A stretch of DNA of 64,000 nt, taken from the NCBI RefSeq assembly GCF_014280435.1, contig NZ_CP060388.1, forward strand, positions 1,488,001-1,552,000. Direction: 5' to 3'. Positions 18,264 through 25,476 of the stretch are shown here, piece after piece. Position 1 is the first letter of the stretch; each line of letters begins with the position of its first letter. A program made the translations under genes and the position numbers. The notes beneath the pieces were generated by a model. It was not told the DNA's origin, made no database searches, and saw only the letters and a program-made list of their open reading frames with translations. This stretch comes from Sphingobium sp. KCTC 72723. GTDB lineage: Bacteria; Pseudomonadota; Alphaproteobacteria; Sphingomonadales; Sphingomonadaceae.

Positions 18264-18617
18264 ATGACCTTAGAAACAACTACAAATAGCGAATATTTGG
18301 CGGCTAGGCAAAAGTTGGTCGATCATATTGTGGAGAGCGTCATAAGTGCGTCCGCTACGCGCGGAGCAACTTTTTCAATTTCAGCATCAAACGTGATTGC
18401 TCGAACACGTCCTGCAATTCTCGATCGCGTCCTTCAAAAACTTGCCGGTTCATCCCTTGTGATATTTTTGGGTCGGCAAGTGAAGCGATGGCGAGATCCT
18501 CGTCATCATTCTTCAGGCGCAAAAGAAATCCATCCGGGTCCGGCGTCAGCAGCGCCACCTCAGCAACAAGCGTCGCGAGGATGTGGCGATGCGCGAGCAT
18601 CGCCTCCTGGAGCCTGA
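18264..18617 (+). CDS. Doubtful ORF, possibly a truncated gene remnant
   Basis: A 117-codon frame with GAAAGGA before its ATG. The first ~33 residues (MTLETTTNSEYLAARQKLVD and on) look like a genuine helical protein and are AT-richer than the phage genes around them. From about residue 35 the frame overlaps the opposite-strand gene at 18355-18645 and becomes Pro/Arg/His-rich, like an antisense shadow. I read this as a remnant whose 3' part was replaced, or a short gene convergent with the minus-strand gene. Function unknown. Confidence 0.3.
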   Translation: MTLETTTNSEYLAARQKLVDHIVESVISASATRGATFSISASNVIARTRPAILDRVLQKLAGSSLVIFLGRQVKRWRDPRHHSSGAKEIHPGPASAAPPQQQASRGCGDARASPPGA

Positions 18618-18645
18618 CCATCAGCGCGCGCCCTTCCTCAGTCAT
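18355..18645 (-). CDS. Minus-strand gene inside the tail module, unknown function
   Basis: A 96-residue protein on the opposite strand to all surrounding tail genes. Its composition is protein-like: three amphipathic helices rich in Leu/Glu/Arg, beginning MTEEGRALMVRLQEAMLAHR and ending LKLKKLLRA. A good ribosome binding site (GGGAGAAG) lies 4-5 bases before the ATG. Its start lies 40 bases from the divergent fibre gene, so its promoter must overlap the 5' end of that gene. The setting suggests an independently expressed accessory (moron-type) gene. No family recognised. Confidence 0.5.
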   Translation of the reverse strand: MTEEGRALMVRLQEAMLAHRHILATLVAEVALLTPDPDGFLLRLKNDDEDLAIASLADPKISQGMNRQVFEGRDRELQDVFEQSRLMLKLKKLLRA

Positions 18646-18684
18646 AGACTTCTCCCAAAACGACTCAATTGAAGGACATGTATA

Positions 18685-20346
18685 ATGTCATGGTATTCAG
18701 CAGGCACCGTTACCGTAACGAACGGCCAGAAGCTCGTTACGGGCAGCGGCACCGACTTTGTTAGCAACGTGCTGGCGGGCCAGGGCTTCATCGGCCCGGA
18801 TAACCGCACATATGAAATTGAGCAGGTCGTCTCCGCAACGCAGTTGATGCTGCGCACCGTATTTTACGGCGGATCCGGCGCGGGCCAGATCTATTCGATC
18901 ATCCCGACGCAATCGCTGATGAAGGATTTAGCCGAAGCAGCGGGCCAGTTGATCGCGTCCTTCGCTGGCGTGCGTGACGGAATCGGTGCGGGTTTGATCG
19001 GAGATGGCTTTCAGTCTGCGCCGGGCATCCGCTTCGCAACTGACCAGGACACCGGATTGCGGCGCTATTCTGATAACGCGATGGCGCTGGTCACGAGCGG
19101 CGTAGATCGCCTAGTGGTGAGCAATGCAGGTGTTGGCATCGGCGCAGTAAACGATGGCAATAGTGCTTTGATGATTCATGGAATGGACCAAGTCAGCGCT
19201 AACCTCACTGATGCAGGGGATCATAAAGCAAGCATATATCTTCGCGCAGTCGGAAACGGCACCGGCGCTGGCGGCGCGGTGCTTTTTGGCACGTCATTCG
19301 GGACAGCGAAACCGTTCGCCGCCATCAAGGGATTTGTCCGCGAAGGTGACAACAATACTGCCGGAGACCTCATTTTTGCACTGAGAGCTGCGACGATCGA
19401 TGGCGCACTGACTGAGCGCGCTCGACTCACCAAAGAAGGTAATTTGGGAATCGGCGGAACCGCGTCCCACAACTTGACGATTACGGGAATTGGCGTCCCC
19501 GGCAACACTCTTCAGGATGGCCAGCGTGGGGCCGTCGTCTACATTCGCGATGCAGGCGGCCTGCCTGGATCTGGCGGGGCCATTGCATTCGGATCGAACG
19601 AGGCGCAGTCTTTTGCGGCGTTAAAGGGATCGCTGACCGACGCCACCGCGAACAGCACAGGTGACTTGATGCTGTGTACGCGCGGTTCGACAGGCTCCGG
19701 GCAGCTTGATCCGCGCTGGCTTTGGTCTTTTGACGGACACTACCGACCCTATCTGGATAACGTGACCGACATCGGCGCGGGATCGCTGCGGGTGCGCGTC
19801 GTCTATGCGGCCACCGGCGCTATCAATACGTCCGATGCGCGCACCAAGCAGCAGGTCGATGCGGTCCCGGATGACTGGCTGGATGCGTGGGGCGACGTTC
19901 GTCATGTCCGCTTCAGGTTCAATGCGGCAGTGGAAGAAAAAGGCGCGGCGGCCCGCTGGCATGTCGGATATGTCGCGCAGGAAATTCGCGACGCCTTTGC
20001 CGCACGCAACCTGGACGCCACGACCATCGGGCTACTCTGCCATGATAGTTGGGATGCGCGCACCGAGCCTGAATATGTGACCGAAACGCGCATCAAACAC
20101 ACCCCCCGCGCGACGGTCAGCGCGGGCGGGCTGCTCGACGGGAATGGCCATCCGATCGTCACCTGGACCTATGACGAAGAGCCGGAGGAGGTGCAGGTCG
20201 CCACCGGCGAGATGATCGTCACCCGCGAGGCTGGCGACCTTTGGAGCATCCGGCCCGACGAATGCGCGGCGATGGAGGCGGCCTGGCAGCGTCGGGAGAT
20301 TGCGCGGCAGGACGCGCGGATTGCGGCCCTGGAAACGGCAGCCTGA
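18685..20346 (+). CDS. Tail fibre with C-terminal S74 intramolecular chaperone
   Basis: A 553-residue protein. The N terminus (MSWYSAGTVTVTNGQKLVTG) is a short attachment domain common in phage fibres. Residues ~100-370 are Gly-rich repeated beta strands, the trimeric receptor-binding shaft. The C-terminal ~170 residues are a peptidase S74 domain: the signature INTSDARTK contains Ser383 and Asp384 at the expected self-cleavage site, followed by GYVAQE. Such domains drive trimer folding and then cut themselves off. AAGGA lies 8 bases before the ATG. It lies just after the tip genes and is one of two receptor-binding candidates in this prophage. Confidence 0.85.
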   Translation: MSWYSAGTVTVTNGQKLVTGSGTDFVSNVLAGQGFIGPDNRTYEIEQVVSATQLMLRTVFYGGSGAGQIYSIIPTQSLMKDLAEAAGQLIASFAGVRDGIGAGLIGDGFQSAPGIRFATDQDTGLRRYSDNAMALVTSGVDRLVVSNAGVGIGAVNDGNSALMIHGMDQVSANLTDAGDHKASIYLRAVGNGTGAGGAVLFGTSFGTAKPFAAIKGFVREGDNNTAGDLIFALRAATIDGALTERARLTKEGNLGIGGTASHNLTITGIGVPGNTLQDGQRGAVVYIRDAGGLPGSGGAIAFGSNEAQSFAALKGSLTDATANSTGDLMLCTRGSTGSGQLDPRWLWSFDGHYRPYLDNVTDIGAGSLRVRVVYAATGAINTSDARTKQQVDAVPDDWLDAWGDVRHVRFRFNAAVEEKGAAARWHVGYVAQEIRDAFAARNLDATTIGLLCHDSWDARTEPEYVTETRIKHTPRATVSAGGLLDGNGHPIVTWTYDEEPEEVQVATGEMIVTREAGDLWSIRPDECAAMEAAWQRREIARQDARIAALETAA

Positions 20347-20381
20347 AATATCTTCCAGTCAATCAACAAAGGACCATTTCT

Positions 20382-20495
20382 ATGAACGAAACGACTTGTC
20401 CCAACATCTCCACCATCATCCGCCAGGCGACCGACCATTTCGACCGTGAAGTGACGCGGGTGCAGGCGATTGTTGACGCGCAGGCTGCTGCCTGA
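20382..20495 (+). CDS. Very small phage protein, 37 residues
   Basis: Starts at an ATG 8 bases after AAAGGA, 35 bases after the fibre stop, and reads MNETTCPNISTIIRQATDHF followed by one helix and an Ala-rich end. It ends 4 bases before the ATG of the membrane protein gene at 20500, so the two are probably coupled. No known family; a lysis-accessory or fibre-accessory role is possible only by position. Confidence 0.45.
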   Translation: MNETTCPNISTIIRQATDHFDREVTRVQAIVDAQAAA

Positions 20496-20499
20496 CCCC

Positions 20500-20940
20500 A
20501 TGCCGGACGCGGGATCGGCGGCCGGGGAGGCTGGAGGCATATTCGCCGGAATTGTCGCGTTGCTCTACGCGGTTGGAAAGGGCCTGGCATGGGTGGTCAA
20601 CTGGCGCGATGCGCGCGCGCTGACTCGCTCTGCCAAGCTGGATAAATGGCATGATGAGCTGGAGGAAAAGGAAAAGCTGCTCGCGGCCAAGATAGAACAG
20701 CGCATGACCGCATTCGAAACTCAGGTCACTGAGATGGGCAAGGCGGTCAATAAATGGCGGATGGCCTTTCACATGGTCGCCGCCGAACTGCTTCAGCGCA
20801 ACCCGCACTCAATGGCGTTGATGCAGGCGCAGAAGATCCTGGCGGAAGATTTTCCGCTGCTGATCGGGGACGCAGTTCTGCCACCGGATATGGCGGATAG
20901 TCTGCGGCGTCTGGATGAGGCGACCCGCGCGGCCGAGTGA
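20500..20940 (+). CDS. Membrane-anchored coiled-coil protein, spanin-like topology
   Basis: 146 residues from the ATG at 20500; an in-frame TTG at 20470 overlapping the small upstream gene is less likely. One hydrophobic segment near the N terminus (GGIFAGIVALLYAVGKGLAW) is followed by a long charged helix (DKWHDELEEKEKLLAAKIEQ) and a soluble C-terminal part. A single N-terminal membrane anchor followed by coiled coil, near the endolysin, is the layout of an inner-membrane spanin such as Rz. It could also be a structural or holin-type protein. A strong terminator follows the gene. Confidence 0.55.
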   Translation: MPDAGSAAGEAGGIFAGIVALLYAVGKGLAWVVNWRDARALTRSAKLDKWHDELEEKEKLLAAKIEQRMTAFETQVTEMGKAVNKWRMAFHMVAAELLQRNPHSMALMQAQKILAEDFPLLIGDAVLPPDMADSLRRLDEATRAAE

Positions 20941-20968
20941 CGCGCACGACAACAGATTGATCGACCAC

Positions 20969-20992
20969 AGGGCGCTTTCGAGCGCCCTTTTT
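20969..20992 (+). terminator. Rho-independent terminator
   Basis: A perfect 8-bp stem (AGGGCGCT with its complement) closed by a TTCG tetraloop and followed by five T residues. It lies between the coiled-coil membrane protein and the endolysin gene, so it probably ends or attenuates the tail transcript. The lysis genes beyond it would then depend on read-through, antitermination or another promoter. Confidence 0.8.
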
Positions 20993-21006
20993 CATAGGAG
21001 AATGAC

Positions 21007-21516
21007 ATGGGTTCGACCGACCCTGCGTGGCTGATGGCTGCGCGGGCGCTCATTGGCACGCACGAAGCGGCCGGCAGCGCTAACAATGCATCGATCCTTG
21101 GCTGGGCAAAGAAGCTGGGCACCAAGGCGCTGGGCATGATCTATAATGCCGACAGCATTCCATGGTGCGGCCTGTTCTGCGCCCACGCTATGCAGGCGTC
21201 GGGCATCACGCCCCCGCCCATAGCGGTGCGCGCAAAAGCCTGGGCCACCTGGGGTAGCGCACTCGCCGCCGATCGCCTCGCCTCCGGTGCGATCCTTGTG
21301 TTCGAACGGGCGGGCGGCGGTCATGTCGCCTTCTATGTCGGCGAGGATGCCACCCACTATCATGTGCTGGGCGGCAACCAGGGCGACGCGGTCAACATCA
21401 TGCGCATCGCCAAGTCGCGGTGCGTGGCCCGGCGCTGGCCCAAGGGCTGGCCGGTAATTGGCGGACCGGTGAAGCTGGCCGTCAACGGCGCCCCGGTGTC
21501 GAGGAATGAGGCATGA
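21007..21516 (+). CDS. Endolysin, NlpC/P60-CHAP-like cysteine peptidase/amidase
   Basis: A 169-residue protein with the catalytic arrangement of the TIGR02594-type phage lysins: Cys54 in IPWCGLFCAH, His106 in GGGHVAFYVG and Asn124 in LGGNQGD. It should cleave peptidoglycan during host lysis. There is no signal peptide, so export depends on a holin. AGGAG lies 6 bases before the ATG. Its stop overlaps the start of the DUF6527 gene (ATGA at 21513). Length and motif order match the family well, and no key residue is missing. Confidence 0.85.
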   Translation: MGSTDPAWLMAARALIGTHEAAGSANNASILGWAKKLGTKALGMIYNADSIPWCGLFCAHAMQASGITPPPIAVRAKAWATWGSALAADRLASGAILVFERAGGGHVAFYVGEDATHYHVLGGNQGDAVNIMRIAKSRCVARRWPKGWPVIGGPVKLAVNGAPVSRNEA

Positions 21517-21866
21517 GCCGCCCCGAATATTTAATGGGCGAGCGCGCCGCGCTGATGAAGTCGGCGCAGGATCGCTTGGCATTCCACTGCCCCGGCTGCG
21601 ACAGCCATCATGTTTGCAGTGTGACCGGTCCGTCCCCTTGGCAGTGGAATGGCAGCCTTGACCGGCCAACTCTCTCCCCTTCCGTCCTGATCACATATAA
21701 CGGCGCAGACGCTGGTCAGGATCGCGGCGACGGCAAGAATGCTCCGCCAGCTGTGTGTCACAGCTTCGTGGTCGATGGCCGGATTCAGTTTCTCTCCGAT
21801 TGCACGCATGATCTGGCCGGTCAGACGGTCGAGCTGCCCGATTGGAACAGGAGGCCTGAAGCATGA
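21513..21866 (+). CDS. DUF6527-type protein with Cys/His motifs
   Basis: A 117-residue protein overlapping the endolysin stop. It contains FHCPGCDSHHVCSV near residue 24 and HSFVVDGRIQFLSDCTHDLA near residue 83, Cys/His clusters that could bind zinc, plus the conserved WQWNGSLDRPTLSPS. Proteins of this type recur in lysis or late modules of proteobacterial phages, often misnamed as monooxygenases. Function is unknown. Its stop overlaps the holin candidate start (ATGA), so it belongs to the lysis operon. Confidence 0.7.
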   Translation: MSRPEYLMGERAALMKSAQDRLAFHCPGCDSHHVCSVTGPSPWQWNGSLDRPTLSPSVLITYNGADAGQDRGDGKNAPPAVCHSFVVDGRIQFLSDCTHDLAGQTVELPDWNRRPEA

Positions 21867-22129
21867 GCAACAAGCACAACGTGATCGCCTATCTGGCGAC
21901 CCTGTCCGCGATCGTCGTGATGTCGATCGTCGCGGCCGTCATCTGTGTCGCGATCGAACCGGACACCCATCTGGCGCAGATCGTCGCGGCGCTGGGCTTC
22001 ATCGGCGCGGCGGTGACCGGCCTGATCGGCGTTATCGGCACCTTCAAGGCGCGCGATAACAGCGAGGCGGTCAACCAGCAGCTGATCGCCAAGCTGCCGC
22101 CCCAGACACCGTTGGAGGAAGAACCATGA
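21863..22129 (+). CDS. Small two-helix membrane protein, holin candidate
   Basis: 88 residues with two hydrophobic segments (roughly residues 8-30 and 38-62), separated by a short acidic loop EPDTHLAQ, then a polar C-terminal tail with EEEP. That size and layout fit class II holins, which open the inner membrane to release the endolysin. It is translationally coupled on both sides: ATGA overlap with DUF6527 upstream and with the small lipoprotein gene downstream. Holins have little sequence conservation, so this is a topology-and-context call. Confidence 0.6.
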   Translation: MSNKHNVIAYLATLSAIVVMSIVAAVICVAIEPDTHLAQIVAALGFIGAAVTGLIGVIGTFKARDNSEAVNQQLIAKLPPQTPLEEEP

Positions 22130-22314
22130 AGGACATCCTTGTCAGCATCCCGATCTCGCTGGGGCTTTGGCTGATAATCATCTCGGTGGTGCTTCTGTCT
22201 GGTTGCAGCTCGGTGCCGGTTTCGTGCGCCAACGCCGACCAGGCGCGCGCCGCCGCAACGCTCGCCCTCCGCGCTCTGGATCGCATCTGCCCCATCAATC
22301 CGAAAGGTTTCTGA
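22126..22314 (+). CDS. Small phage lipoprotein, outer-membrane spanin candidate
   Basis: 62 residues with a hydrophobic signal segment and a lipobox (VVLLSGC), giving a mature lipoprotein of about 38 residues after cleavage before the Cys. Size and location right after the holin candidate recall Rz1, the outer-membrane partner of the spanin complex that fuses inner and outer membranes in Gram-negative lysis. Unlike Rz1 it is Ala-rich rather than Pro-rich. The mature part has two further Cys residues. It overlaps the upstream gene by ATGA. Confidence 0.55.
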   Translation: MKDILVSIPISLGLWLIIISVVLLSGCSSVPVSCANADQARAAATLALRALDRICPINPKGF

Positions 22315-22316
22315 CC

Positions 22317-22640
22317 ATGCCTCTTGTCCATATCACCCTATCCAATGTGCAGGCGCGGGCCGACACCGGCGCGACCATGCCGATCCCCGACAGCGTCGAG
22401 GGCGCGGCGGACACGATGCAGAGCGGCGGTGCCAGCGCGCAGTCGTCGATCGTCGCCGACGGTCCGGTGCTGCTGAAGGCTCGGTTCTGGACGATTGCCG
22501 CCAAGGGCGATGTCTGGGTCAAGTTCGGCTCCGATCCTCTTGCCGCCGCTGACGCCGGCCATCTCGTTCTCGCCAACCAGCCCCGATCCTTTGCGGTGAC
22601 GGCGGTGGGCGAGAAGGTCGCCATCAAGGATGCCGTCTGA
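22317..22640 (+). CDS. Phage structural protein, beta-rich, unknown function
   Basis: 107 residues from the ATG at 22317, two bases after the lipoprotein stop; the frame is open further upstream but overlaps that gene. The sequence looks like a small jelly-roll (LLKARFWTIAAKGDVWVKFG, then RSFAVTAVGEKVAIKDA). Proteins of this pattern occur in phage fibre/spike regions. Its stop overlaps the ATG of the next gene (TGATG), tying it to the spike module downstream rather than to lysis. Confidence 0.55.
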   Translation: MPLVHITLSNVQARADTGATMPIPDSVEGAADTMQSGGASAQSSIVADGPVLLKARFWTIAAKGDVWVKFGSDPLAAADAGHLVLANQPRSFAVTAVGEKVAIKDAV

Positions 22641-22888
22641 TGTTCGGGTGCCTTGGTGATCTTGGCGCCCTCTCTCTAGGCTCCCTGGGCGTGCTGAGTG
22701 CGGGCGGGGGCGGAATACCTGTGCCTCCGGTAGGCTCCGTCTGGGTCACTGGTTCTGATGGCGCGCGCCTGCGCGGCTCCGATGGCGTGTACCTGATAGC
22801 CCCTGACAGCAACACCTATTTCACGAACGAAACCGGCGCTATCTACACCGCCCAAAGCGGGTCGCCCTATACGGAGGCATTCTCATGA
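22640..22888 (+). CDS. Small Gly-rich phage protein, unknown function
   Basis: 82 residues starting on the overlap with the preceding stop. The N-terminal half is Gly/Leu/Ser-rich and hydrophobic (MFGCLGDLGALSLGSLGVLS). The C-terminal half carries short repeats around GSDGxxLxxxD and TGAIYTAQSG. Its stop overlaps the tailspike start (ATGA at 22885). It may be a linker or adaptor for the spike. No family recognised. Confidence 0.5.
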   Translation: MFGCLGDLGALSLGSLGVLSAGGGGIPVPPVGSVWVTGSDGARLRGSDGVYLIAPDSNTYFTNETGAIYTAQSGSPYTEAFS

Positions 22889-25476
22889 CGACGCTTATTC
22901 CACTCGACAAAACCGAATTGGCCCGCATCGGGGCGGCCACCGTGGACATGCTGCAAGTAGCCGTTGGCGCGATCGCGACCGGCCCATCGCAACAGGAGAT
23001 TGATGACGCGATCGCAGCGCGCCTGGCGAGTGTAACGCCGTTGACAGCCAACCCCACGGCGGCTGACTTCAACAGGTTTCTGGCGGCTATGGGCGGGCCT
23101 GTGGCCGTCATCCCGGAACCGTCCAATACCTCTCTGCCTACGATATCGGGAACGGCGCAGGAGGGCTTCACCCTTACCGCGACCCCCGGCGTTTGGGCCA
23201 ATAGCCCGGCCAGCGTTTCCGGCGTCTGGTTTCGCGGCGGGACGGCAACGGCGCGGATTGGCCTGACTTATATCCAGGATAGTGCTGATATCGGTGCCAC
23301 TATTTCCTATGTCGAAACAGCGATCAGCGCACAAACTGGCGCTGCCTTTGTAGCAAATTCTGCGCCTACTGCCGCTGTGATAGCCGCCACTGTCGCGCCT
23401 CCGGTTAGCACCGTCGCGCCAGTTGTCTCAGGCACCAACACGGTTGGCGCCACACTGACCACGACCACCGGCACTTTCAGCAATTCGCCGACGAGCTATG
23501 CTTACGAATGGCAGCGGGACGGCGCTCCCATCGCGGGCGCAACGGCTTCCACCTATGTGCAGGTCAGCGGTGACCTAGGTAAGTCCATCCGCTCGCGTGT
23601 CGTCGCCACCAATGCGGGCGGCGCGGTAGGCGTCGCATCCTCCAATGCAAAGATCGCAGTCAATGCGCTAGCGATTTCAGGCGCGTCCCCGGTTGCACAG
23701 ATTAACGTGCCCTACAGCTTCACGCCAACCGTCACGGGCGGCAGTGGCACACGCACTTTCGCTCTGACCGGCACTGTCCCGACAGGCATGACGTTCAGCA
23801 CCGCCACGGGAACGATCAGCGGCACGTCCGCCAGCGCAGGGACAACGACCGGGCTGACAATCACCGTGTCCGATCCCAGCGGCTCGCCATCCGCCGCGCT
23901 TGGCCCTTTCTCCATCGTCCGCAGCGCGGGCGGTTGGGATATCGGCCTTGCTCGCAAGCCCGCCTATGTCCCGGCATGGACGTGGCCCGCGAGCATCGCG
24001 GCGGGCAAGAGCAATGGCTCCATCCCGGCTGACGCTATCGAATATGAGACGGGCAATGCTGGCGGTGCCTTTGCATCGTTCGGCGCATGGATCGACGCCT
24101 GCAATGCTGCCGACAAGGCCGGGGCGATTCAGACCGATCTCACTTTCTCATCTTTCGGTGGAGCGCGCTACCTCAAGCGCGGGCTGTATGGCGCTGGCGC
24201 GTCCATGCCAAAGCTGAATTACACCGGTCGAACTACCGGCCATTCAAAGTCCTGCACTTTATTCGTCCATAGCGAGGATGTTGTCATCCGGGGCATCAAC
24301 TTCGTCAACTGGCCGAACATTCTCGGCGTCACCTATCCCACCGTGGCTCTGGTTAAGAGCGGAGCGTTGGATAGCGCGCCCTACCACACGGGAACGGAGC
24401 CGACCTATGTCGCAGTAAACTCCGGAAGCACGCGCGGTATCACCGGCAACGGCCAGCTTTTCCCGGTTCGCCAGATCGGGACGATTGCGATAACGGGTTC
24501 GGTGTCGATTTCCGCGCTGAATGGCGTTCGCCAAATACCCGCGATCGACACGGCAGGCACCACGTCCGGCGAGAAGTTTCTTGACGCGGACTGGTATGCG
24601 ACGTGCGAGACGGTCAATATATTCGCTGGCCAAGCCTGCACCACTCACAGTCAGGTTCGCGATGCGATCAATGCTGGAAGCGCGACCCACGGTTTCACCG
24701 CGTCGCTCAAGGCTGACGGCACTGTGCGCCTGTCCACCGTGGACAGCACGGTTCGCGTCTTTGACGAAATCAACGTAACGAAGACGGGTGCAGGGACCGT
24801 GGCGACCAACAACAGGACGCCAAAAGTTTCGATAGATCATTGCGCCTTCACCGACTGCGACCAGGGCTATTGCAGCGTCCTCGACGTTCTGGAACTCGGC
24901 ATTGTCGATATCCACGCCAACGAATGCCCCGGCACATGGAACCTGTTGTCCGGCCTTGTCACGCGCTGGGAAGGGATACGGGCCGCAAATAACTACTGGC
25001 GCGACTGTATGCCATCGCGGGCGTTGGCCATCGGCCGCGCGACTAGCACGCTGCCATCAGGTTCGTCGCTCACCTGTCGCAATACGCTGCTTTATCTCGG
25101 CACCGATACGTCTGTGAAGATGCGCTATCACGGAGCCCAAGGCGGCAATATCATGCTGATCGAGAACAATGAGGTTCTCAATGTCGAAAGCACCAACAAC
25201 AGCGACACTGTGAACTGCGCTGTTCTGGCCGACATTCGCAACAACTGGCAGGTGACGGCTAACGGGAAAATCGGTCGATTCGCCTATAACAAGGTTGTCC
25301 ACCTGATCGGCACTGGCGGCGGCGATGACTGCAATGTCTTGTACGGCAAGCCGCGCGGGATAACCTGCATCGGTAACTATTTTAGCGACTTTGGTGCAGC
25401 CTATGTCGCCAATACTTCAACACAAAATGGCAGCGAAGCGGGGGCCATGTTGTGCAAGAACCCAGGCCCAACTTGA
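22885..25476 (+). pseudogene. Tailspike gene, 5' part, interrupted by insertion sequence
   Basis: The intact spike gene would run 22885-25466 plus 27390-28014, 1068 residues. This part reads into the insertion sequence and stops at 25474-25476 after 863 residues. Residues ~20-60 form a helical adaptor. Residues ~75-165 and 170-260 look like Ig-type domains (AYEWQRDGAPIAGATASTY), and a putative-Ig domain follows to ~350 (TGTVPTGMTFSTATGTISGT). From ~370 a right-handed beta-helix follows (VVIRGINFVNW, HNNEV-type turns), typical of spikes that bind or cut surface polysaccharide. Loss of the C-terminal end probably stops trimer formation. Confidence 0.82.
25462..25466. repeat. Target site duplication, left copy (CCAGG)
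   Basis: CCAGG directly flanks the left terminal inverted repeat of the insertion sequence and is repeated at 27385-27389. Removing the element plus one copy (1923 bases, 641 codons) restores the spike frame with the residues KNPGTYNG. Confidence 0.85.
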
